A stretch of DNA of 64,000 nt. Origin: Flavihumibacter solisilvae (GTDB taxonomy: Bacteria > Bacteroidota > Bacteroidia > Chitinophagales > Chitinophagaceae). The stretch spans positions 1 to 64,000 of the forward strand of contig NZ_JSVC01000004.1 of the NCBI RefSeq assembly GCF_000814475.1. Reading direction: 5' to 3'. Below the pieces are notes generated by a model, which worked only from the letters and a program-made list of their open reading frames with translations, was not told the origin of the DNA and made no database searches. The translations under genes were made by a program, and so were the position numbers. Shown piece by piece: positions 18,155 through 24,963 of this stretch. Positions within the stretch are counted from its first letter, which is position 1. The number at the start of each line of letters is the position of its first letter.

Positions 18155-18182
18155 AAAAAAGCCCGGCTTCATTACCGGGCTT
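18155..18182 (-). terminator. intrinsic terminator of the ABM-like lipoprotein gene
   Basis: AAGCCCGG (18159-18166) pairs with CCGGGCTT (18175-18182) around an 8-base loop. Read on the minus strand the stem is followed by six T residues (A run at 18155-18160). It lies 18 bases after the stop of the lipoprotein gene. Confidence 0.85.
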
Positions 18183-18200
18183 AAAAAATATATTGTTTCA

Positions 18201-18950
18201 TCAATATCGCTTCACAACCCTGAAGATGAACCTGTCGGGTTCACCTATTGCTCCTGATGCTGCACGCAATTGTTTCAGCTGGTCTGATTTCCAGAATGCC
18301 TGTGCTTTAGCTGAGTCCAGCACTGCTGATACAACCGTTACTTTTTTATCGTTACCTGCTTCATGTCCATATACCCGAAGCTTGAGGCCATTGTCAATCC
18401 CTAACTGGCGTGAACTGTCAAAAGATCTCTGCCAGTTAGTCCAGTCCTTCACTGTAAATGTTGCGCGGGAACGTACATCGGTCTCGATAGTTCCGGTATC
18501 CTGGTATGTCATTATCGTATAGCTCATAACAGGTGTTCCTTGTACACCGGATTCTTTCATAGCCTTTTTCAGGTCAGCTGATTTACCGAATGCTTTTGCT
18601 TTTTCGATGTCATCGACCTTAGTTGCAACCAGTATCATGTTGGGATCTTTCACTCCACGGCCGATTACATAATTGTGGATGCCGTGGGCAAGCTTCATAG
18701 AATCATGAGCTTCAAAAGATGCCAGCCACTTGTCAAAATCAGCCACTTTGTGAGTAACTACCATCATGTTCTGTGGCGTGGTTATGATGGTGTTAACAGG
18801 GGCAGCTGTTGCCGGAGCCGCAGTTGTAGTGTCGGTGCTCACAGCTGTTGTCGAGTCCGTGGCATCCTGGTCTGGTTGTCCGCCGCCACATGAAAACAGG
18901 CAGAACAGTGCTACACTCACCGAAAGTGTTGGAAGGATAGAGCGCTTCAT
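18201..18950 (-). CDS. lipoprotein with two tandem dimeric alpha/beta-barrel (ABM-like) repeats
   Basis: A 249-residue lipoprotein (lipobox CLFSC) with a long Thr/Ala/Asp linker. Two similar halves follow, each about 80 residues. The first runs from KVADFDKWLASFEAHD to SYTIM and the second from TVKDWTNWQRSFDSSR to FIFRVV. Each has the order W-x5-F, a Gly/charged turn, a beta strand ending in a Val-Asp or Leu-Asp step, a helix with KAxAF or KAQAF, and a final strand. This resembles the ABM-like dimeric alpha/beta barrel fold, here likely formed within one chain. Function is unknown. A strong terminator follows, so it is probably monocistronic. Confidence 0.75.
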   Translation of the reverse strand: MKRSILPTLSVSVALFCLFSCGGGQPDQDATDSTTAVSTDTTTAAPATAAPVNTIITTPQNMMVVTHKVADFDKWLASFEAHDSMKLAHGIHNYVIGRGVKDPNMILVATKVDDIEKAKAFGKSADLKKAMKESGVQGTPVMSYTIMTYQDTGTIETDVRSRATFTVKDWTNWQRSFDSSRQLGIDNGLKLRVYGHEAGNDKKVTVVSAVLDSAKAQAFWKSDQLKQLRAASGAIGEPDRFIFRVVKRY

Positions 18951-19116
18951 TGTTGATGTTTTTTGAGTGATTGGACGGAGAGGGAGTCTCAGAGGGAAGG
19001 TGTAGTAAATATAATATTAAATCCGGTAAAGAAAGTCCGCCACTTAAATTCGTTGTTTCAGCATAAAATGCGGGCATTCCGGCGGTATGCCGGGTCTTCC
19101 ACCCATCTATGCGGAC

Positions 19117-19124
19117 TAGTTTTG
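19117..19124 (+). promoter_or_regulatory. TAnnTTTG -7 element close to the start codon
   Basis: TAGTTTTG matches the Bacteroidota -7 consensus TAnnTTTG exactly and ends only 4 bases before the ATG at 19129. A clear -33 TTG is not seen. If real, the transcript would have almost no leader. Confidence 0.3.
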
Positions 19125-19128
19125 CAAT

Positions 19129-19902
19129 ATGAAATGCTTATTAGTACCCTTACTCGCCCTGGTTTTTTGTTTTGCGACCTGCACTAAAGAGAAGAATTTT
19201 TCCGGCGAACTTTCTCCAATTGAAGGTACACACTCACGGCCCGGGTTGGGCGATAATCCGGGACTGCCAACAGGCACGGATTGGGTACTTCCTGCTAAAA
19301 TATCCGTTGTGGCCAGGCCCTATCACGCTTTTAATTCCGACCTCAGCAAACTGTACGGCTCTGCAAACACTTTTTACACTGATATCAGCTTTGTGAACGA
19401 CAGTACAATACCAATAACGGTGAGAATTCCTTCCGGACTTACGTTTGTCCAGTTTGTCCATCACCGGATGCAATATGGGATCTCACCGGTTGAAGTAATA
19501 GTGACGGTTCCGCCGGCAGAAGGTGGTCCTGGACCGGGCCGGGACACAACGACTATTTACCTTGGCCTGGCCTGTTTGAACGAAAAATGGGCCTTTCCCT
19601 GGGAAGATTATGCAACTGAAGACGTGACGGGCTATCCGCTCAATAAAGGCTTTTACCAACCGCACAAAGTTACCGATGACCCCAACCTGCTGGATTTGCT
19701 GTTGTACCTGGGCGGGAAGCCGGGGTTGCGCCTTATGAACCATTACAACCCGCATGAACAGTACCTCCCGGAGTATGAGCCGCCCCAATGGAAGCGGATC
19801 TATGAACGGATCCAGGAGATGATCTGGAAAATAACGGAAGGCGAGGGTATTACCAGCGAGGAGATATCGTCATTTCACAAAGAGCTTGACCAGTATAACT
19901 AG
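19129..19902 (+). CDS. hypothetical lipoprotein
   Basis: A 257-residue protein with a lipoprotein signal (lipobox CFATC). The N-terminal third is Gly/Pro-rich and low in structure. The middle has beta-strand-like segments (ISVVARPYHAF, TFYTDISFVNDSTIPITVRIPSG), and the C-terminus is a charged helix (WKRIYERIQEMIWKI). I do not recognise a family. A short Pro/Gly insert (PPAEGGPGPGRD) sits in the middle. It is transcribed divergently from the ABM-like lipoprotein and faces a cupin gene, with a 12-base gap. The function is unknown. Confidence 0.7.
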   Translation: MKCLLVPLLALVFCFATCTKEKNFSGELSPIEGTHSRPGLGDNPGLPTGTDWVLPAKISVVARPYHAFNSDLSKLYGSANTFYTDISFVNDSTIPITVRIPSGLTFVQFVHHRMQYGISPVEVIVTVPPAEGGPGPGRDTTTIYLGLACLNEKWAFPWEDYATEDVTGYPLNKGFYQPHKVTDDPNLLDLLLYLGGKPGLRLMNHYNPHEQYLPEYEPPQWKRIYERIQEMIWKITEGEGITSEEISSFHKELDQYN

Positions 19903-19914
19903 AAGGAACGAAAG

Positions 19915-20241
19915 TCATTTTTTATCTCCCACAAAGAATACCCAGGTTACAAAGTCATCGGAAAAATCCAGGAAGCGGTGTTCATCATGTGCCGGTACAT
20001 AGAGGAAGTCGCCTTTTTTGAAATCCATTACCTGGTCGCGCAATTGAAACTTACCCTCTCCGCTAATGATAAGGTAAAACTCATCACGGTCGTGCGGTTG
20101 CTGGCGATCAATCTTATCGGGCCTGTAAACTTCAACGGTCAGTTGATTGCGGTTAAAGAGTGCCAGGAATTCGTTCCCCGAAGAGGCCAGTTGTTGCAAA
20201 GCAGCACTTTCTTCAATCCTGTCAGGTGAAAGGTGATTCAT
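19915..20241 (-). CDS. small cupin-domain protein
   Basis: A 108-residue single-domain cupin. The two cupin motifs are visible: HDRDEFYLIISGEG (motif 1, with His and Glu ligands) and FLYVPAHDEHRFLDF (motif 2, with a His ligand). It probably binds a metal and a small ligand; the reaction is unknown. It reads away from the RecB-like helicase gene, which starts 66 bases beyond its start codon, so the two share a divergent promoter region. There is no signal peptide, so it acts in the cytoplasm. Confidence 0.82.
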   Translation of the reverse strand: MNHLSPDRIEESAALQQLASSGNEFLALFNRNQLTVEVYRPDKIDRQQPHDRDEFYLIISGEGKFQLRDQVMDFKKGDFLYVPAHDEHRFLDFSDDFVTWVFFVGDKK

Positions 20242-20307
20242 CTGCAGTTAAAGTTTACGGGCATGTGGTTGTATTTTCGCTTTTGTTAAGTTAGGAAAAA
20301 AGCGGCT

Positions 20308-23300
20308 ATGCGAATTTTGGATACATCACTCCTTCTCTCTGCAGCCGACCTTTCGAATCACCTTGCCTGCGCACATCTCAGCTGGTTAAACATGCAGGTA
20401 GCGAAAGGCCGGTTGGAATTACCTGCTTTTTTCGACCCGGGATTAAAGGCCCTGCAGGAAAGAGGCATGCACTTTGAAGCCGCTTATCTTCAGTATTTGA
20501 AAGGTCAAGGCCTTACCATTGTGAAGCCTTCTGCCAATGATGGATCTCTGACTGTTGACCAGACCATCCAGGCAATGAAAAATGGCGCCGATGTAATTTA
20601 CCAGGCAGCATTGAAGATGGATCAATGGCAGGGTCGGGCTGACTTCCTTCTCAAAGTTGATAAACCGAGTCGGCTGGGTAACTGGTCATATGAAGTTGCT
20701 GATACCAAACTGGCCGTCGACACCTGCGCCGGCACCGTGCTCCAAATAAGCCTGTATTCACAGATGATATCAGCTATCCAGGGCGTTAGCCCGGAGTTGA
20801 TGCATGTCGTCAAACCTGTTAACGGGTTCGAAAGGGAGTCTTATCGCGTTGATGATTTCAGTGCTTATACAAGGCTCGTTCAGAAACGATTGCTACTGGC
20901 ATTGGAGAGGGATAGTGAAATCGCTACTACTTACCCTGAACCGGTTGATCATTGTTCCATTTGTCGCTGGTGGCAGCATTGTTCGGGCAGGCGCAGGATT
21001 GACGATCACCTTTCGCTCGTAGCAGGCTTATCAACTGCTCATACAAAAGAACTCACAGAGCGTAATATTTCAACAGTGGAGAAACTGTCGGGAGAGCCAT
21101 TGCCATTGGCCTGGAAACCGTCAAAAGGCGCTGCTGAAACATATACCCGGCTCAGGGAGCAGGCAAGATTGCAGGTGGCAGCACGTAAAACTGGAACGCC
21201 ACCGTATGAGTTACTTGATCCGCAGGAAGGAGCCGGCCTGGCCAGGCTGCCAGAACCATCGGAAGGAGATCTCTTTTTTGATTTCGAAGGTGACCCTTTT
21301 GTGGGTACTGGTGGACTTGAATATCTTTTCGGCTGGACCTGTTACGAACAATCCATTGAAGTGTATCATCATTTATGGGCATTCGATGCAAACCAGGAGA
21401 AGGCTGTGTTTGAGCAATTTGTTGACTGGGTAATGGAGCGGTGGGAAAAATATCCCGACCTGCATATTTACCATTACACTTCTTACGAGCCTGCTGCCTT
21501 AAAACGATTGATGGGAAAGCATGGTACGCGTGAAAATGAAATAGACCGGATGCTGAGGGCAGGAATATTTGTTGATCTTTTCACTGTAACAAGGCAGGCG
21601 TTAAGGGCTGGCATCGAGTCTTATTCTTTGAAAGAACTTGAAATAATACATGGCTTTACACGAAAGCTGGCATTACGTGACGCCGCTTTGCACAAACGTG
21701 CCTTTGAACAATTGCTGGAGATCGGTCCGACGGATGAATTGCCGGAAGAAATGCGGCTCGCTATTGCTCAGTATAACCGCGAAGACTGTGAGTCAACCAG
21801 GGCCTTAAGGAACTGGCTCGAAAACTTGCGATCAGGCCTGGTTATGCAGGGGGCTGAAATTCCCCGGCCAATTTTTGATAATGGCGATCCCGGTGAAGAA
21901 CTGGATGCCCACCAGCAAAAAATAAAGGACCTGTTTGAACGGTTGACTGCCGGCATTTCGCAGGAAAGGTCTGAACGTAGCGATGAAGAGCAGGGACGAT
22001 GGCTGCTGGCAAATATGCTCGACTGGTACCGCAGGGAGAAGAAAGCCACATGGTGGGAGATGTTCAGGTTAAGAGACCTGTCGGATGAAGAGATGCTGGA
22101 TGAAAAGGCGGGACTGGCCGGACTAACCTATACGGGCAACCGCGAAACCGTTAAAAAAAGTGTTATTGACCTGTACCGCTTTCCTCCGCAGGATACTGAT
22201 CTTCATCCCGGTGATAAGTTACTATCTACAGGCTATGGCGGCCCAGCGGGCGAAGTGGTCAGTATCGATCTCACTACAAACACCATCCGAATTAAGAAAG
22301 GGCCATCGATTAAGGATAATCATCCGCTAACGGTGTTTGTCCATGATGACATCAAGGATACAATCAAAGCCGACGCAATTCTCCGCATAGCCACCTGGGT
22401 CGCGGAAAACGGGATCGATGCAGATGGGCCATGCCGGGCAGGAAGAGATCTGCTGCTGGGCCATCCGCCACGTACATCCCGCCTATTTCTAAAAGACATC
22501 GATTCACAACACCTGGCGGTCCATTGGGTTACGGCTTTAGACCAGGGTGTGCTTCCCATCCAGGGGCCGCCCGGCGCGGGCAAAAGTTATACGGCTTCCC
22601 AAATGATCCTGGCATTAGTGAAAGAAGGAAAGAAGGTAGGTGTAACCGCCCTTAGTCATAAGGTAATTCAGAACTTATTGAAGAAGGCATCGGATAAGGC
22701 CAGTGCAGCAGGTGTGGCCCTAAGCTGCATGCAGAAGGTGACAACAATTTCTGAAGCCACCATGAAGGGTATTGAGGAAGTAACCAAACCTGCCGACATT
22801 CTTGCAGCATTGCATAACGGTGAGGTACAAGTGGTTGGTGGTACCGCATGGCTTTGGGCGAGGGAAGACTTTTTTAACACGGTAGACGTGCTTTTCGTTG
22901 ACGAAGCTGGTCAACTGTCACTCATTGACACGTTGGCTGTGTCACAGGCAGCCACAAGCCTGGTATTACTGGGCGATCCACAGCAATTGAAGCAACCCCA
23001 GCAGGGCAGTCACCCCGAAGGCACGGAGGTATCCGCGTTAGAACATGTACTGGGCGGGCACAAAACAATTCTTCCCGAAAAAGGAATTTTCCTGGATACC
23101 ACCTGGAGGATGCATCCATCGATCTGTTCGTTTGTTTCGGAACTCTTCTACGAAGGCAGGCTGCATGCCATGGACAAGCTTATCAACCAGCGTGTTGCTG
23201 GTGATACAGCATTTGCAGGAGCCGGGCTTTGGTTCGTTCCTGTTGAACACAGCGGCAACCAGGGTGTATCAATGGAGGAGGTCAATAAGGTGAAAGCGAT

Positions 23301-23703
23301 AATAGACGGCCTGGTTACCAACAATGTTTATTGGGTCGATGAAAACAGGCAGCAACATGTGCTTACAGCGGAAGATATCAAAGTGATCGCACCCTATAAT
23401 GCACAGGTCGGAAAAATAAAGGCGACCGTCCCGGCAGGAATACAGGTCGGGACGGTCGATAAATTCCAGGGACAGGAAGCCCCGGTAATCATTTTTTCAA
23501 TGGCAACTTCCACTCCGGCAGATGCGCCCCGCGGAATGGAGTTCCTGTATAGTTTAAATCGTTTGAACGTAGCCGTTTCCCGCGCGAGGGGAGTATGTAT
23601 CCTCGTCGCCAGTCCCAGACTCTTTGAGCCGGATTGTAAAAGTCCCGCCCAGATGCGGCTCGCGAACGCCTTTTGCCGGTACATCGAGCTTGCGTCACAT
23701 TGA
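20308..23703 (+). CDS. Cas4/RecB-like nuclease, RNase H-like and SF1 helicase fusion (TM0106-like)
   Basis: A 1131-residue cytoplasmic fusion. Residues about 1-240 form a TM0106-type RecB nuclease. The iron-sulfur signature is visible as C21 with C216-x2-C219-x5-C225, as in Cas4, AddB and Dna2. The nuclease residues are D112, D132-x-K134 and Q146-x3-Y150. Residues about 320-510 form an RNase H-like exonuclease (PF13482-like) with DFEGD (D325, E327) and YEPAALKRL. The C-terminal half is an SF1 helicase with Walker A GPPGAGKS (753-760), DEAG (D865, E866), LGDPQQLKQP, DKFQGQE and a final AVSRAR. It may process DNA ends or invading DNA, but the role of the family is not established. It lies about 3 kb from another giant helicase-nuclease. 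Confidence 0.85.
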   Translation: MRILDTSLLLSAADLSNHLACAHLSWLNMQVAKGRLELPAFFDPGLKALQERGMHFEAAYLQYLKGQGLTIVKPSANDGSLTVDQTIQAMKNGADVIYQAALKMDQWQGRADFLLKVDKPSRLGNWSYEVADTKLAVDTCAGTVLQISLYSQMISAIQGVSPELMHVVKPVNGFERESYRVDDFSAYTRLVQKRLLLALERDSEIATTYPEPVDHCSICRWWQHCSGRRRIDDHLSLVAGLSTAHTKELTERNISTVEKLSGEPLPLAWKPSKGAAETYTRLREQARLQVAARKTGTPPYELLDPQEGAGLARLPEPSEGDLFFDFEGDPFVGTGGLEYLFGWTCYEQSIEVYHHLWAFDANQEKAVFEQFVDWVMERWEKYPDLHIYHYTSYEPAALKRLMGKHGTRENEIDRMLRAGIFVDLFTVTRQALRAGIESYSLKELEIIHGFTRKLALRDAALHKRAFEQLLEIGPTDELPEEMRLAIAQYNREDCESTRALRNWLENLRSGLVMQGAEIPRPIFDNGDPGEELDAHQQKIKDLFERLTAGISQERSERSDEEQGRWLLANMLDWYRREKKATWWEMFRLRDLSDEEMLDEKAGLAGLTYTGNRETVKKSVIDLYRFPPQDTDLHPGDKLLSTGYGGPAGEVVSIDLTTNTIRIKKGPSIKDNHPLTVFVHDDIKDTIKADAILRIATWVAENGIDADGPCRAGRDLLLGHPPRTSRLFLKDIDSQHLAVHWVTALDQGVLPIQGPPGAGKSYTASQMILALVKEGKKVGVTALSHKVIQNLLKKASDKASAAGVALSCMQKVTTISEATMKGIEEVTKPADILAALHNGEVQVVGGTAWLWAREDFFNTVDVLFVDEAGQLSLIDTLAVSQAATSLVLLGDPQQLKQPQQGSHPEGTEVSALEHVLGGHKTILPEKGIFLDTTWRMHPSICSFVSELFYEGRLHAMDKLINQRVAGDTAFAGAGLWFVPVEHSGNQGVSMEEVNKVKAIIDGLVTNNVYWVDENRQQHVLTAEDIKVIAPYNAQVGKIKATVPAGIQVGTVDKFQGQEAPVIIFSMATSTPADAPRGMEFLYSLNRLNVAVSRARGVCILVASPRLFEPDCKSPAQMRLANAFCRYIELASH

Positions 23704-23713
23704 TGCAGGCAAC

Positions 23714-24280
23714 TTACTGTTCATCCAGCGTCGTGGTCAGCGTGCCGGTATTACCGGGCATATCCGAAGCAATTGCTTCCACCCGGTAGCCACCAGGTAT
23801 TTTGGGAAGTTCGCCGGCGTTGAAGTCCCAATACCAATACTCCGCATACTGTGCCTGCCCCCGGGTAATAACCTGTCCATCCCTGTTAATCACCGTAACC
23901 TCAACCCCGGTAACCTTTGTGTCGTCATCCGCTTCCACACGGATGATTGCCTGGTTTTGTTCGTACCGTACCTCGATGCCCTCTACTACAGGTGGTTGCC
24001 TGAAGTCGCGCACGGCAACTGTCTGGATGGTCAGGTGCTTCTTTTTCAGGAAGCCGCTGTAAAAGTTGCGCAATTGCACATCGGTCAGGACTTTCTTGCT
24101 GTACTCATTGGCTTTCGCGAACTTCTCCCGGTTTTTTTGCTGGCGCGGGGTGGGTGCCCAGTTGGTTTCGGATACAGGTCGGCTATACACGACCGTTTTC
24201 CCGTTACGCTGGCGAAGAATGTAGTTTCCGATCTTTCCACTGCCCTTGTGGAAGAGTTGGTTTCCGTCAATTGTGGCCAT
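23714..24280 (-). CDS. protein of unknown function, DUF6266-like N-terminus with beta-sandwich tail
   Basis: An 188-residue protein from ATG 24280; a TTG at 24307 would add nine residues. The N-terminus (GSGKIGNYILRQRNGKTVV, then SRPV and TPRQQKNREKF) resembles Bacteroidota proteins labelled DUF6266. The C-terminal half is beta-rich (VEGIEVRYEQNQAIIRVE, VTGVEVTVINRDG) like an Ig/fn3-type sandwich. It has no signal peptide. Function is unknown. It converges on the RecB-like helicase gene with a 10-base gap. Upstream of it lies a 0.7-kb non-coding region with tandem repeats and a palindrome that could control it. Confidence 0.7.
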   Translation of the reverse strand: MATIDGNQLFHKGSGKIGNYILRQRNGKTVVYSRPVSETNWAPTPRQQKNREKFAKANEYSKKVLTDVQLRNFYSGFLKKKHLTIQTVAVRDFRQPPVVEGIEVRYEQNQAIIRVEADDDTKVTGVEVTVINRDGQVITRGQAQYAEYWYWDFNAGELPKIPGGYRVEAIASDMPGNTGTLTTTLDEQ

Positions 24281-24329
24281 AAAATGTGTTTTTTTATATG
24301 TTTGCAAATCAATATTTTAGATTTCCACG

Positions 24330-24351
24330 TAGGGTCCAGCTAGGGTCCAGC
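24330..24351. repeat. 11-bp perfect tandem repeat
   Basis: TAGGGTCCAGC occurs twice head to tail (24330-24340 and 24341-24351). It is about 50 bases upstream of the start of the minus-strand gene at 24280, next to the palindrome at 24356-24369. This suggests an operator rather than a CRISPR or satellite. Confidence 0.7.
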
Positions 24352-24394
24352 TTTCGACCAACTTTGGTCTACTCGGCACCTTCCAGGCACTTAC

Positions 24395-24408
24395 CCGGCT
24401 TCGGCCGG
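24395..24408. other. UUCG-tetraloop hairpin
   Basis: CCGGC-TTCG-GCCGG gives a 5-bp all-GC stem closed by a UUCG loop, one of the most stable RNA hairpins. It is isolated, with no U-tract, so it is not a standard terminator. Confidence 0.6.
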
Positions 24409-24896
24409 ACTCTGGGCGAATGCAGGTAGAAAAAAGTCGAAATTTTTCAAATTTTGGGGTGGTTGATTCAATTTTTAGCCACAGGTTCCGGATGCGACCG
24501 CCCCCACGAATTTGTGCGCCTAATTAATATCAGTGCAACCGAAAAGGTAACCCGTGAAAAGCACCGATTTTGCAAAGTTTTTTGCGGAAAGATTCCTGAA
24601 CGTGATTTTGTGCAACTACCGGCACATTCCCGCTAAAAGCTGCTGGTTCCAGGATAGCTCTATAGCTCCGGTTTACTACATGACGGCTAACAGTTTCTAT
24701 TGGCAGGTGAATACAGCGGAAACCATTGCGGCGTGACGGTTCCTTGTCAAGAGTGACGGCTGCCCTGGCAAACACATTCTACCCCGTACCTTACGTGGAT
24801 CCTCGGCCGAAGCACGCACAGTACCTCTCAGGATTCTTTCATTTAGGTGGGGATCGATTTTGTTGCCAATGGAATATCCCAAAATGCAATCGAAAT

Positions 24897-24913
24897 TAGT
24901 TGACAATCAACTA
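24897..24913. promoter_or_regulatory. palindrome upstream of the amidohydrolase
   Basis: TAGTTGA-CAA-TCAACTA, perfect 7-bp arms with a 3-base spacer, 51 bases before the amidohydrolase ATG. Its position fits an operator; no candidate regulator is adjacent. Confidence 0.4.
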
Positions 24914-24963
24914 TTTCATTGTTGTTTATGCTTGCTTATATTTAATATCATATTTTTTGAAAG

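Larger units (their letters stand above)
24281..24963. other. 683-bp non-coding region with repeats and hairpins
   Basis: No supported gene. The region holds an 11-bp tandem repeat, the palindrome GACCAA-CT-TTGGTC (24356-24369), a UUCG-type hairpin (24395-24408) and a 7-bp-arm palindrome (24897-24913). Short frames inside it show no coding character. It marks the change from about half G+C to the AT-richer stretch that follows. Confidence 0.6.

Noticed and set aside
11417-24280. The whole helicase-nuclease region called a defence island
   Set aside because: The genes between the two giants (cytochrome c, two lipoproteins, cupin) are not typical defence genes and no integrase is visible. It is kept as a hypothesis, not as a feature.
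23624-24343. 239-codon plus-strand frame over the end of the RecB-like gene
   Set aside because: It runs antisense to the minus-strand gene at 23714-24280 and overlaps the helicase coding end; the composition is that of a shadow frame, rich in Cys and His.
24330-24351. Tandem 11-bp repeat considered as a CRISPR remnant
   Set aside because: There are only two copies with no spacer between them, and no cas genes. The Cas4-like nuclease nearby is a RecB-family fusion rather than a CRISPR Cas4.
24697-24906. 69-codon minus-strand frame in the non-coding region
   Set aside because: No family resemblance, no upstream regulatory signal, and it runs through the palindrome at 24897.
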